A model generated the notes under the pieces. The model searched no databases. It worked only from the letters and a program-made list of their open reading frames with translations, and was not told where the DNA came from. Positions 35,543 through 44,527 of a DNA stretch of 64,000 nucleotides are shown here, in pieces. How positions within the stretch are numbered: position 1 is the stretch's first letter; each line of letters starts with the position of its first letter. Position numbers and translations under genes: made by a program. The stretch covers positions 186,001-250,000 of the forward strand of contig CAVPXS010000018.1 in NCBI GenBank assembly GCA_963709775.1. Direction: 5' to 3'. Source of the stretch: Salinimicrobium sp963709775. GTDB lineage: Bacteria > Bacteroidota > Bacteroidia > Flavobacteriales > Flavobacteriaceae.

Positions 35543-36872
35543 ATGTTCGAAAGTTTAAGTGATAAGCTGGATAATGCCTTACACGTCCTTAAGGGACATG
35601 GGCAAATTACCGAAGTTAACGTTGCCGAAACCCTTAAAGAGGTAAGGCGTGCCCTTGTAGATGCCGATGTGAACTACAAGATCGCAAAGGAATTTACTAC
35701 CACAGTAAAGGAAAAGGCATTAGGGCAGGACGTGCTTACCGCTTTAAAACCCGGGCAGATGATGGTTAAGCTCGTTAAAGATGAGCTTACCCAATTGATG
35801 GGTGGAGATGCAGAAGGGATTAATCTTTCGGGAGATCCATCGGTGATCCTTATGTCGGGTCTTCAGGGGAGTGGTAAAACCACTTTTTCGGGAAAACTGG
35901 CGAATTATCTTAAAAACCAAGAAAACCAAGAAACCTTTACTGGTTGCGTGTGATGTTTACCGTCCGGCGGCAATAAATCAGTTACACGTAGTTGGAGATC
36001 AGGTAGGAGTTGAGGTCTTTAGTGATGAAGGTAATCAGGATCCTGTTGCTATTTCAAAAGCAGCGATCGCGCACGCAAAAGCAAACGGTCATAATGTGGT
36101 GATTATTGATACCGCCGGTCGTCTTGCCGTTGATGAAGCGATGATGACCGAGATCGCTAATATCCACAGCGCCATCCAGCCACAGGAAACACTTTTTGTA
36201 GTGGATTCGATGACAGGACAGGATGCGGTGAATACTGCAAAAGCCTTTAACGACCGACTAAATTTTGACGGGGTAATCCTTACCAAACTTGATGGGGATA
36301 CTCGTGGTGGAGCAGCAATTTCCATTAAGTCTGTTGTTAATAAGCCAATAAAATTCATTGGTACAGGGGAAAAAATGGATGCAATTGATGTATTCTACCC
36401 TTCCCGTATGGCCGATCGTATTCTGGGAATGGGAGATGTTGTGTCTCTTGTGGAAAGAGCCCAGGAACAATATGATGAAGAGGAAGCAAGAAAGCTTCAG
36501 AAGAAAATTGCCAAAAACGAATTTGGATTTGACGACTTCCTAAGCCAGCTTCAGCAGATCAAGAAAATGGGATCTATGAAGGACCTTATGGGGATGATCC
36601 CAGGGGCAGGAAAGATGTTGAAGGACGTAGAGATCGATGATGATGCCTTTAAACCAATTGAAGCCATTATTCACTCAATGACTCCCGAAGAACGTTCAAA
36701 GCCTTCAGTGATCAATGCCTCCAGAAAAAAACGAATTGGAAAAGGATCGGGAACATCTGTTCAGCAGGTGAATCAGCTTTTGAAGCAATTCAACCAAATG
36801 AGCAAAATGATGAAAATGATGCAAGGCGGCGGCGGAAGAAAGATGATGCAGATGATGAAGGGAATGAAATAG
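35543..36872 (+). pseudogene. ffh: signal recognition particle protein Ffh, frame broken near 35914
   Basis: SRP54 GTPase that binds signal sequences and targets membrane proteins to SecY with FtsY. The N domain and P-loop (GLQGSGKTTFSGKLA) are in the frame from 35543 to 35953. DTAGRLAVDE, TKLDGDTRGGAA and the Met-rich M domain (MGSMKDLMGMIPGAG, then MSKMMKMMQGGGG) are in the frame ending at 36872. In CTTAAAAACCAAG a run of five A should be four. The repaired protein, ...NYLKTKKTKKPLLVACDVYRP..., has 442 residues, the normal length. Ffh is essential, so this is almost certainly an assembly error rather than a dead gene. Confidence 0.9.
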
Positions 36873-36878
36873 TTCTTT

Positions 36879-36912
36879 TAGTATGCAGTCTGCAGGTATG
36901 TAGTAGGCAGTC
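36879..36912 (+). repeat. left flanking repeat of the S23-type gene
   Basis: Two direct copies of a 12-base unit, TAGTATGCAGTC (36879-36890) and TAGTAGGCAGTC (36901-36912), starting 6 bases after the ffh stop. The same unit occurs inverted on the far side of the gene. Confidence 0.7.
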
Positions 36913-36952
36913 GAACCATTGAAAAATATTTACAGGATAGTGTCTAAAGGTT

Positions 36953-37325
36953 ATGAGTTTTAAATCTTTACTGGCTTACCAAAAAGCATTTGCTTTAGCA
37001 ATGGAAATTTTTCAGCTATCCAAATCTTTTCCTGTAGAAGAAAGGTTATTCTTTGACTTCCCAGATCGTAAGATCATCAAGAAGTGTTTGTGCGACCATT
37101 TCCGAAGCATATAGAAAGAGGCAATATATTAAGCATTATAAAAGTAAATTGACAGACGCAGACAGCGAAAATTCAGAAATACAATTATGGTTGGATTTTG
37201 CCATTGCCTGTGAATATGTTTCCAAAGAACAATATGAAGACCTGCAGGACCAGAGCTTGCAGGTTGGAAGACTTATAAATTTCATGATCAATAATCCCGG
37301 AAAGTTTGGAGTCCAGGACTGCTAA
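36953..37325 (+). pseudogene. S23-type four-helix-bundle protein, frame broken near 37046
   Basis: About 123 residues when one extra T in AGGTTATTC is removed: MSFKSLLAYQKAFALAMEIF, then FPVEERYSLTSQIVRSSRSVCATISEAYRKRQ and LWLDFAIACEYVSKEQYEDL. This is the four-helix-bundle family first seen in 23S rRNA intervening sequences. Its members are also scattered between genes in Bacteroidota, and their molecular function is unclear. Family landmarks are the QIRRSS-like segment (QIVRSSRSV), the ISE(A/G) turn and the late L..FI.....KF (LINFMINNPGKF). It interrupts the ffh-folD interval and is framed by inverted 12-base repeats, which suggests arrival as a unit. Confidence 0.8.
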
Positions 37326-37349
37326 CTGCCCACTAATAACTGCACACTA
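37324..37349 (-). repeat. right flanking repeat of the S23-type gene
   Basis: Inverted copies of the left unit. Read on the minus strand these are TAGTGTGCAGTT (37349-37338) and TAGTGGGCAGTT (37335-37324), overlapping the S23 stop codon and ending 3 bases before folD. Confidence 0.7.
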
Positions 37350-37352
37350 GAA

Positions 37353-38252
37353 ATGACTCTCCTCGACGGTAAAAAACTAAGCAACGAAATCCAGGATGAA
37401 ATTGCCCTGGAAGTACAAAAAATGAAAGAGCGCGGGGAGAAAGTCCCCCACCTGGCTGCCATAATTGTTGGTAGTGACGGTGCAAGCCTTACTTATGTGA
37501 ATAGTAAAGTGCAGGCGTGTAAGAGAGTAGGCTTCGAATCTTCGGAATTTCGCATGTCTTCAAATACCAGCGAGCTTGAGCTTTTGGCTAAGATCGAGGA
37601 GCTCAACAACAATGATGACATCGACGGTTTTATTGTACAGTTGCCACTACCTCCACAAATAAATACCCAAAAAGTACTTTTAGCAGTAAGTCCCGATAAG
37701 GATGTGGATGGATTCCATCCTACCAACTTCGGAAAAATGTCTCTTGACATGACTTCCTTTATTCCTGCAACGCCTTTCGGTATCCTGGAGATGCTTGAGC
37801 GTTACGATATTCCTACTAAAGGAAAACATACCTGCGTAATTGGACGTAGTTATATTGTTGGAAGACCAATGAGCATCCTCATGGGGAGAGAAGGCTTTCC
37901 AGGTAACTCAACGGTAACCTTAACTCACGAATTCACAAAGAACATTACCCAGATAACCTCACAGGCAGATATTATTATAATCGCAGTAGGAATTCCCAAC
38001 TTCCTTAAAGCCGAAATGGTCAAGGATGACGCAGTTGTCATTGATGTCGGTATCACAAGGGTGCCGGATGAATCCAAACCTAAAGGTTACAGGATCTCAG
38101 GAGATGTGGATTTTGAAAATGTTTCAAAAAAGGTAAGTTACATCACTCCCGTTCCCGGAGGTGTTGGACCTATGACCATTGCCATGCTGCTGAAGAATAC
38201 CCTGTTGGCCAGGGATACTCATCGCAGCAGGAAAATGGAATTAAAAAATTAG
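37353..38252 (+). CDS. folD: bifunctional methylene-THF dehydrogenase / cyclohydrolase
   Basis: 299 residues. Interconverts methylene-, methenyl- and formyl-tetrahydrofolate for purine and fMet-tRNA synthesis. The active-site Tyr/Lys pair is in LTYVNSKVQACKRVGF (about 49-64), with QLPLPPQI (about 98-105) and the dinucleotide-binding GRSYIVGRPMSILM (about 165-178). The C-terminal PVPGGVGPMTIAMLLKNTL is intact. It ends one base from the stop of the convergent DUF1232 gene, with no terminator between them. Confidence 0.97.
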   Translation: MTLLDGKKLSNEIQDEIALEVQKMKERGEKVPHLAAIIVGSDGASLTYVNSKVQACKRVGFESSEFRMSSNTSELELLAKIEELNNNDDIDGFIVQLPLPPQINTQKVLLAVSPDKDVDGFHPTNFGKMSLDMTSFIPATPFGILEMLERYDIPTKGKHTCVIGRSYIVGRPMSILMGREGFPGNSTVTLTHEFTKNITQITSQADIIIIAVGIPNFLKAEMVKDDAVVIDVGITRVPDESKPKGYRISGDVDFENVSKKVSYITPVPGGVGPMTIAMLLKNTLLARDTHRSRKMELKN

Positions 38253-38253
38253 A

Positions 38254-38661
38254 TTAAGCATTTGCTTCTTTTGCCTCTGAAATTTTCCAATCCAGATAAG
38301 CATGTAGATCGGACTCTATGAAGCGAATAGCTACTGTAAAGAGGGCGAAATCATCTACATAACCTACTCCGGGTAGAAAATCGGGTAACATATCCATAGG
38401 GTTAAATACATAGAGTAGGGTAAGGCCTATTGCTGCAATGGTAAACCATGGCGGAGCTGTGTATTCTCCTCTACGGTAGTCTTTTAACATGCCAAACATA
38501 AGCTTTCCAAGTTCGGCGTACTTTTTCATTCCGGAATTGTTCAGCTTTTTATCAATGGCCTCTTTGTTATCCATTACCATATCCAAATCTCCGTCTTCTA
38601 CTTTGGAGACCTCAGATTTCAGGTAATCTTTGTTGATCTTCTTTTTCACGTTTTCAAGCAT
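38254..38661 (-). CDS. YkvA-like DUF1232 membrane-associated protein
   Basis: 135 residues. The C-terminal half has the DUF1232 signature: a hydrophobic helix TIAAIGLTLLYVFNPMDMLPDFLPGVGYVDDFALFTVAIRFI (about 75-117) with the DxxPDxxPxxGYxDD core. The function of the family is unknown. The N-terminal half is Lys/Asp-rich. It lies 17 bases after the AI-2E-type permease gene and probably shares its transcript. Confidence 0.8.
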   Translation of the reverse strand: MLENVKKKINKDYLKSEVSKVEDGDLDMVMDNKEAIDKKLNNSGMKKYAELGKLMFGMLKDYRRGEYTAPPWFTIAAIGLTLLYVFNPMDMLPDFLPGVGYVDDFALFTVAIRFIESDLHAYLDWKISEAKEANA

Positions 38662-38678
38662 AGCATTATTTTTTTAGG

Positions 38679-39698
38679 TTAAAGCTTATTTTCTGTTTTT
38701 CCGTATTCGTGCTTGTATATCTTTAAGATAAGCAAAAACAGGGATACGAGCAAAGGCCCGAATATGAGTCCTATGAATCCAAAAAGGGGAACACCTACTA
38801 CCACTCCAAAGAGGGTAATTAAAGGATGCACACTTGCAAGCCTGTTAAGGATGTAAAGCCGCAGAATGTTATCTGTGATCCCCACAATCACGAATCCATA
38901 GATTATAATAAAAATTGCCTGCCACTCCATTCCCATGGAATAAAGCAGGATCGTCACCGGGACGATTCCAATGGCGGTCCCAATGAAAGGAACCATTGCT
39001 CCAATGGCGGTGATCACAAACCAGAAGAGCGGGTCGGGTACTCCAACGATGAGGTATCCAATAAGAGCTACAATCCCCTGAAAAAACGCCACAAGCGGGA
39101 TTCCCAGGGCATTCGACTTCACCATTTCATCCCCTTCATGCCCAATTACCTCAAGATTGTCTTCTCCAAGAGGGATGTAGGAGATAACTACATCCTTAAG
39201 ACTATGCCGGTATATAAGCATATAATACAGGAGGAAGTACATGATACTTATTGCAATAAAGGCATTAAAGGTCCCTGCGCCCAATGATTGCAGGTTGTTA
39301 GAAAGCCAATCGGCAACCCTTGCCGAGTCGATACTTTTACTTAGGTCATAGCCTACGTAAATTTCGGCCTCGTTAATTTGATCTTTCACTGCCTGCAAAA
39401 CCATCTCAGAATTTGCAACAGCCTTACCGATCTTTGAGGTGAGCATAAAGGCGGTAAGCGTGATAGGTACCAGAATTCCAATAAAGGAAAGGAACATGAG
39501 CATTGATGCAGCCATCACCGGTTTCCAGCCACGTCTCACCAGCCAGTTCATAGGTTTTTTAAGCACTACATAAAGCGTGATCGCTCCCAAAATTCCTGAG
39601 AGATAAGGTAATATCTCCCGAAAGATTAAAACCAGAAGGAAAATAATAAGAAGTAGTACGAACAATTGTCGTACTAAAGATGGTTTTAATCTGTTCAT
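38679..39698 (-). CDS. AI-2E family transporter (PerM-type permease)
   Basis: 339 residues with about eight hydrophobic spans, starting LFVLLLIIFLLVLIF (about 10-25) and ending LIFGPLLVSLFLLILKIYKHEYG. The FIGTAIGIVPVTILL and GFIGLIFGPLL stretches match the family. Members export varied small molecules or ions, and the AI-2 name is historical. It is placed between a VOC protein and the DUF1232 gene on the minus strand. Confidence 0.85.
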   Translation of the reverse strand: MNRLKPSLVRQLFVLLLIIFLLVLIFREILPYLSGILGAITLYVVLKKPMNWLVRRGWKPVMAASMLMFLSFIGILVPITLTAFMLTSKIGKAVANSEMVLQAVKDQINEAEIYVGYDLSKSIDSARVADWLSNNLQSLGAGTFNAFIAISIMYFLLYYMLIYRHSLKDVVISYIPLGEDNLEVIGHEGDEMVKSNALGIPLVAFFQGIVALIGYLIVGVPDPLFWFVITAIGAMVPFIGTAIGIVPVTILLYSMGMEWQAIFIIIYGFVIVGITDNILRLYILNRLASVHPLITLFGVVVGVPLFGFIGLIFGPLLVSLFLLILKIYKHEYGKTENKL

Positions 39699-39711
39699 TT
39701 AAATTATGTAA

Positions 39712-40137
39712 TTATTTTGCGAATAACTGGGCCGGGTTTTTAAAGGCTTTAAATTCTAGTGCATTGCCACAAGGATCTTTAAAAAACATGGTAGCTTGCT
39801 CCCCTACCTGTCCTTCAAATCTAATATAGGGTTCGATGACAAAAGAAATGTCTTTGTCCGCAAGTTCTTTAGAGAAAGATTGGAATGTATCCCATTCCAG
39901 TACTACTCCAAAATGAGGAATAGGTACATCTTTTCCATCAACAGGATTACTACCTGTATTTCTTCCTTCGGAAGCTGCTTTATAATGGATCACCAGTTGA
40001 TGGCCAAAGAAGTTGAAATCTACCCAATGGTCACTGCTTCTTCCTTCCTCACATCCTAAAGTATCCCTATAGAATTTTCGGGCTTTTTCAAGGTCATCGA
40101 CCGGAATGGCAAGGTGAAATGGTTGAATCTTCTCCAT
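39712..40137 (-). CDS. VOC-superfamily (glyoxalase/dioxygenase-like) protein
   Basis: 141 residues with two beta-alpha-beta-beta-beta halves: PFHLAIPVDDLEKARKFYRDTLGCEEG at the start and ATMFFKDPCGNALEFKAFK at the end, with HFGVVLEW in the middle. Possible metal ligands are His8, His85 and a late Glu. The substrate is unknown. It sits 3 bases after the stop of the small DUF7218-like gene on the same strand. Confidence 0.85.
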   Translation of the reverse strand: MEKIQPFHLAIPVDDLEKARKFYRDTLGCEEGRSSDHWVDFNFFGHQLVIHYKAASEGRNTGSNPVDGKDVPIPHFGVVLEWDTFQSFSKELADKDISFVIEPYIRFEGQVGEQATMFFKDPCGNALEFKAFKNPAQLFAK

Positions 40138-40140
40138 GGA

Positions 40141-40380
40141 TTAATGGTTTCGCAAAGCGCTGATCAATTCTTTCTTGCTCATTTTTGAACGGCCTTCAAT
40201 TCCCACTTCCTTTGCTTTCTTGTAAAGATCTTCTTTACTGCGGTCCTCGTACTTCTCTCCTTTACCACCTTTCTCGCCGGAATTCGAAGAATTGGCGATC
40301 CTGGCAGCTTTCTCTTTACTGGCTCCTTTATCTCTAAGAGCTTCGTATTGATCTTCGTTTTTGATTCTGTTGTCCGGCAT
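40141..40380 (-). CDS. small Rho-N/SAP-like protein (DUF7218 type)
   Basis: 79 residues, strongly charged. The N-terminal part is NEDQYEALRDKGASKEKAARIANSSNSGEKGGKGEKYEDRSKEDLY. The C-terminal KKAKEVGIEGRSKMSKKELISALRNH is a SAP/Rho-N-like helix-extended-loop-helix motif associated with nucleic-acid binding. Proteins of this shape are common in bacteria and their role is not established. It may share a transcript with the VOC gene. Confidence 0.75.
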   Translation of the reverse strand: MPDNRIKNEDQYEALRDKGASKEKAARIANSSNSGEKGGKGEKYEDRSKEDLYKKAKEVGIEGRSKMSKKELISALRNH

Positions 40381-40433
40381 AATTTTTTTATTAAAAATAA
40401 GCAGATACAGCAGATAATTTGCTTAATTCTCTG

Positions 40434-41285
40434 TTAAGATTCCCTGTTTCTGGGGTTTTTTGGAGAATTGCGCTTGTGGTGGGATTTTTTTGAAGCCGTT
40501 GCTTTTGGCTCTTTTTTATGTTTTGGTGCAGGGCTTTTTTGGTCCTGTTTTAAAGATGCTTCTTCAGTTTTTATAGATTCTCCGGTAAGTTGGTCGAGCC
40601 CTTCAAGTTCTTTTTGGGTAAGATGACGATACTGTCCAACTTCGACATCCAGTTTGATATTCATGATCCTTACCCGCTTGAGCTTTACTACTTCAAAGCC
40701 CAGATACTCGCACATCCTGCGTATTTGCCTGTTAAGGCCCTGGGTAAGTACAATTCTGAATGTGAATTTACTCAGTTGTTCTACCTCGCATTTGCGGGTA
40801 ACGGTGTCTAAAATGGGAATTCCCGATGACATTCTTTGAATGAAATCGGCTGTGATTATTCTGTCAACCGTAACTATATATTCTTTTTCGTGATTGTTCC
40901 GGGCCCTGAGGATTTTATTAACGATATCCCCGTCATCTGTAAGTAAGATAAGGCCTTCACTTGGTTTGTCCAGGCGTCCTATTGGAAAAATACGTGTGGG
41001 GAAATTGATATAATCAACAATGTTCTTTTTCTCGGCCGGATTGGTGGTGCAAACAATTCCGATGGGTTTATTAAATGCCAGGTAGACATTATCTTTTTTC
41101 GGCGGAACGATAAGTTCACCATTGACGCGTACTTCATCGTCCGGACTCACTTTAGTTCCCATTTCGGGCACCTGCCCATTGATCGTAACTCTTCCCTGTT
41201 CAATAAGTGTGTCGGCCTTTCGGCGGGAGCAGTAACCTACTTCACTCAAGTATTTATTTAACCGGGTAAGATTTTCAGAAGACAT
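40434..41285 (-). CDS. rluF: 23S rRNA pseudouridine synthase RluF-type
   Basis: 283 residues. It has an N-terminal S4 domain (TRLNKYLSEVGYCSRRKADTLIEQGRVTING, about 5-35). The catalytic RluB/E/F/RsuA domain has GRLDKPSEGLILLTDDGDIVN (catalytic Asp, about 102-122), GIPILDTVTRKCEVEQL and VLTQGLNRQIRRMCEYLGFEVVKLKRVRIMNIKLD, which is closest to RluF (modifies U2604 in Escherichia coli). A Lys/Ser/Pro-rich tail (about 245-283) is an extension over the enterobacterial enzyme, probably for rRNA contact. Confidence 0.88.
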   Translation of the reverse strand: MSSENLTRLNKYLSEVGYCSRRKADTLIEQGRVTINGQVPEMGTKVSPDDEVRVNGELIVPPKKDNVYLAFNKPIGIVCTTNPAEKKNIVDYINFPTRIFPIGRLDKPSEGLILLTDDGDIVNKILRARNNHEKEYIVTVDRIITADFIQRMSSGIPILDTVTRKCEVEQLSKFTFRIVLTQGLNRQIRRMCEYLGFEVVKLKRVRIMNIKLDVEVGQYRHLTQKELEGLDQLTGESIKTEEASLKQDQKSPAPKHKKEPKATASKKSHHKRNSPKNPRNRES

Positions 41286-41302
41286 TTAGAAGTTTTAAAT
41301 AA

Positions 41303-41860
41303 TTAATCCCAATCGATCATAAAGTATTTGATCTTCGCATCATCGGGAATTTGTGATGCCTGGATACGGGTTTGCGTATCATATCGCAGTTCCACAGGGA
41401 GCTGCTTTTTATCAATAGTAACGTATATGTTCAAGTCATCAATAAAGACCACGGCTGCACTTAAAGTATTTTCAATCCTGGAAATATTGTAGTTTTCAAC
41501 AAGGTCCTTAAAGGTGCTTTCTTTTCCCACTCCTTTGGCTGTCTTGTAGCGGGGGTCAAGTACCTGGATAAATCCTATGGTGCTGGTAGAATCAAAAGCC
41601 TGTACCGGTTCTATTAGAAGAAGTTTATTACCCTTGTTGTCGTAAACTTCGATTTCATTGCTTTTCCTGAATAATTCGCTGGTACCTACCTGTTTCACAA
41701 TGGAATCTTCGGCAAAGATCGAATCAAGCTGATTAATTTTTATATCACTGGTCAAACGCCCAATGCTGTTGGCGCTAATTAAAAAAGGATCCTGTTCTTT
41801 TTCGCATGAAACAAGGAAGCCAGTTGTGATAAAAAGTAGAAGTAAAAGGGCTTTTCGCAT
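41303..41860 (-). CDS. hypothetical lipoprotein
   Basis: 185 residues. The signal peptide is LLLLLFITTGFLVSC with the lipidated Cys at 19. The mature part starts EKEQDPFLISANSIGRLTSDIKINQLDSIFAEDS, then is beta-rich and contains NKGNKLLLIEP and TIGFIQVLDPRYKTAKGVGKESTFKDL. I do not recognise a named domain. It lies 12 bases after the HerA-like ATPase gene and 18 before rluF, so it belongs to a minus-strand run. The function is unknown. Confidence 0.75.
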   Translation of the reverse strand: MRKALLLLLFITTGFLVSCEKEQDPFLISANSIGRLTSDIKINQLDSIFAEDSIVKQVGTSELFRKSNEIEVYDNKGNKLLLIEPVQAFDSTSTIGFIQVLDPRYKTAKGVGKESTFKDLVENYNISRIENTLSAAVVFIDDLNIYVTIDKKQLPVELRYDTQTRIQASQIPDDAKIKYFMIDWD

Positions 41861-41871
41861 TTTTGTAGGAG

Positions 41872-43407
41872 TTATTTTAAAAGTTTATTGAGTACTCCCA
41901 TGACACCTCTTATAAAAGTGGCACTGGTGAGAACTTTAATTACAGCTTTTTGAGAACCGTCACCAGATCTACTGCGCCGGCCCGATGTGGTTTTCTCTAT
42001 TTTCTTTCTCTCTTCCGCGGCTTTCTCCCTGGCCCTTTCCTGGTCTGCCCTCTCAATTTTTTGAGTCAGGATCTCATACGCACTTTCGCGGTCAATTTGT
42101 TGATTATATTTTTCCTTAAGAGCCGAAGCCTCAATAAGTTCCTGTAGCTCTTCCGGGCTCAGAATGTCCATTCGGCTCATCGGTGCCCTTAACATTGTCG
42201 CCGCAAGAGGAGTAGGCCTTCCTTTTTCATCCAGTGCCGTCACCAGCGCTTCCCCAATTCCTAACGTAGTGAGTTCATTTTTGGTATCGTAATATTCTGA
42301 AATAGGATAATTTTCTGCAGCCAGTTTAATTGCTTTGCGATCTTTAGCGGTAAATGCTCTTAGTGCATGCTGAATTTTTAATCCCAGTTGCCCCAGCACA
42401 TCTGCAGGAACATCGGCAGGATTTTGGGTGACAAAAAATAAACCTACGCCCTTTGATCTTATAAGTTTGACAATGCTTTCAATTTGATTTAGCAAGGCAT
42501 CTGAAGCCTGATCAAAAATTAAATGAGCCTCATCTATAAACAGCACCAGCTTTGGTTTGTCACTGTCTCCCTGTTCGGGAAAACTGTTGTAGACCTCGGC
42601 GAGGAGGCTTAGCATAAAGGTGGAAAAAAGCTTCGGGCGATCCTGAATATCGGTAAGTCGTAAAATATTTATGTAACCATGACCGTCGCTGTTCTTTCTT
42701 AGCAAGTCCTCGACATCAAAAGATCTTTCGCCAAAGAAGAGGTCGGCTCCCTGTTGTTCCAGGGTGACAATTTTACGAAGAATGGCGCCGGTGGATGCAG
42801 AAGAAATCCTTCCGTAGGACTTTTCAAACTCCTCTTTGCCATCTTCTGTCGAATATTGCAGGATTTTCTTTAAGTCCTTAAGATCCAGAAGTGGAAGGTG
42901 GTTGTCGTCACAGTATTTGAAAATGACTGATAAAATACCACTTTGGGCGGGGGAAAGTTCGAGGATGCGGGATAGGAGTACAGGTCCAAATTCACTGACT
43001 GTAGCCCGTAGTCTCACTCCCTTTTCTTCGGAAAGGCTCAAGATCTCCACCGGGGAGGCACTTGCTTCAAAAGGAAATTTCAGCTTGTCATGCCGCGCCT
43101 GGATAAAAGTCTCTCCGGCTGAAGGTTTTGCCAGGCCACTCATATCTCCTTTTACATCCATAAGCAAAACCGGAACTCCCTTTTTTGAAAGGTTTTCGGC
43201 AAGGATCTGCAGTGTTTTGGATTTTCCGGTGCCGGTAGCGCCGGCGATAAGGCCGTGCCGGTTCAAAGTCTTCAGCGGTATTTTTACTGCAGCATCTGGA
43301 TAGACTTCCCCATCATGCATGGCAGCACCCAAATAGATGTAATCACCTTTTGTTTGATAGCCGGCAGTAATATGTTCTGTAAAATGCTGTTTATTGAACA
43401 CCTTCAA
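41872..43407 (-). CDS. HerA/DUF853-type ATPase (YjgR-like)
   Basis: 511 residues. A P-loop ATPase of the HerA-FtsK group, with Walker A at GLIAGATGTGKSKTLQILA (about 33-51) and Walker B at LVLFIDEAHLIF (about 288-299). The arginine-containing VGLFFVTQNPADVPADVLGQLGLKIQHALRAFTAKDRKAIKLAA region follows. A charged coiled segment (ERADQERAREKAAEERKKIEKTTS) precedes the C-terminal hydrophobic end. DUF853 members resemble DNA translocases but lack the NurA partner of true HerA, and none is near. The cellular role is unknown. Confidence 0.88.
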   Translation of the reverse strand: MKVFNKQHFTEHITAGYQTKGDYIYLGAAMHDGEVYPDAAVKIPLKTLNRHGLIAGATGTGKSKTLQILAENLSKKGVPVLLMDVKGDMSGLAKPSAGETFIQARHDKLKFPFEASASPVEILSLSEEKGVRLRATVSEFGPVLLSRILELSPAQSGILSVIFKYCDDNHLPLLDLKDLKKILQYSTEDGKEEFEKSYGRISSASTGAILRKIVTLEQQGADLFFGERSFDVEDLLRKNSDGHGYINILRLTDIQDRPKLFSTFMLSLLAEVYNSFPEQGDSDKPKLVLFIDEAHLIFDQASDALLNQIESIVKLIRSKGVGLFFVTQNPADVPADVLGQLGLKIQHALRAFTAKDRKAIKLAAENYPISEYYDTKNELTTLGIGEALVTALDEKGRPTPLAATMLRAPMSRMDILSPEELQELIEASALKEKYNQQIDRESAYEILTQKIERADQERAREKAAEERKKIEKTTSGRRSRSGDGSQKAVIKVLTSATFIRGVMGVLNKLLK

Positions 43408-43463
43408 AATTTTTATAAATGTAAGAATTGTGAGGGATTAGACTCCTTTCTAAGCCTTCGAAT

Positions 43464-44525
43464 TTATCGAACTGCAGGATTAAGCAGCTTGAAAGTTCCC
43501 TCTTCTGCATTCATTTCGGCTCTTATTCCATTGGGAATGGTGAAGTTATCACTAATGTGCCCAATCATAGTACCCGAAAATGCCGGAATATTTAACGGCT
43601 TTATAAAATGGTCCAGCACCTCTTCCATGGTTAAAGAACCGTAACCTCCTGCGCCTCCCGGTTCGCAATCGCTACATTTTCCGAAGATAAATCCGCTTAT
43701 TTGCTCGAGTACACCACCCAGTTGTAGTTGAGACATCATTCTGTCTACCGCATAGATCCTTTCCCCAACGTCTTCCAGGTACAGGATCTTTCCCTCCCAG
43801 TTTGTAGGGAAATAAGGAGTTCCCATGAGTCCGGTGAGGACAGAGAGATTGCCTCCCAACAGTTCCCCGGTAGCCGAACCGGAAGTGATAGTCCTAATTC
43901 TATTGTTGGTTTGGGTTAATAGTCCGCCCTTATCCACAGGATTTGAATATTGCACGGCTTCAGCTTCAAAAAGCAGATCCTTAAAATGTTCTACCGCAAA
44001 AGTGTTCCAGGTGGAGGTTGCCAAAGGACCGTGAAAAGTCACCAGTCCTGTTTTTTTATAAATTGCCAGGTGTAGCGCGGTTATGTCACTGTAGCCAATA
44101 AAAATCTTCGGGTTTTTTTGAATAGCCTCGTAATCCAGTAAATCAATAATACGCGCTGCTCCAGACCCTCCCCGGAGACATATGATGGCATTGATCGATG
44201 GATCTTTAAACATAGTGTTAAGCTCCTGTGCCCGCTCTTCATCTGTCCCTGCGAGATGACCATATCGCTTTTTTACATGCTCTCCCAGTTTTACCTTAAG
44301 TCCAAGTGCCTGCATGGATTCAACTGCAATTTCATAAGGCTCGGACTCAAAAATGGCTCCGGAAGGGCTCACGATCCCAATAGTGTCTCCCGGCTGGAGA
44401 CGCTTTGGAAGAATTTCTTCCCCAATCCCGGTTTCAAAATTCATTAAAGCCGGTGCTACGCAGCTATATAGAGGTAAAGCCAGGCTGCCAAAACCCATAT
44501 TTTGTAAAAATTTCCTTCTTTCCAT
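43464..44525 (-). CDS. LD-carboxypeptidase (peptidase S66, LdcA-like)
   Basis: 353 residues. Removes the terminal D-Ala from tetrapeptides in murein turnover. The catalytic triad is visible as Ser in IGYSDITALH (about 146), Glu in LYLEDVGERIY (about 248) and His in IGHISDNFTIPNG (about 318). The start RRKFLQNMGFGSLALPLYSC looks like a Tat or lipoprotein signal (twin Arg, then Cys22), implying export rather than the cytoplasmic location of the Escherichia coli enzyme. It begins 2 bases after the PBP4-type carboxypeptidase gene, so the two cell-wall hydrolases are probably co-expressed. Confidence 0.88.
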   Translation of the reverse strand: MERRKFLQNMGFGSLALPLYSCVAPALMNFETGIGEEILPKRLQPGDTIGIVSPSGAIFESEPYEIAVESMQALGLKVKLGEHVKKRYGHLAGTDEERAQELNTMFKDPSINAIICLRGGSGAARIIDLLDYEAIQKNPKIFIGYSDITALHLAIYKKTGLVTFHGPLATSTWNTFAVEHFKDLLFEAEAVQYSNPVDKGGLLTQTNNRIRTITSGSATGELLGGNLSVLTGLMGTPYFPTNWEGKILYLEDVGERIYAVDRMMSQLQLGGVLEQISGFIFGKCSDCEPGGAGGYGSLTMEEVLDHFIKPLNIPAFSGTMIGHISDNFTIPNGIRAEMNAEEGTFKLLNPAVR

Positions 44526-44527
44526 AA

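Noticed and set aside
35905..35925. Programmed frameshift in ffh
   Set aside because: The required shift is +1 without a known slippery motif or rare-codon stall, and Ffh genes are not known to use recoding. A one-base error is simpler.
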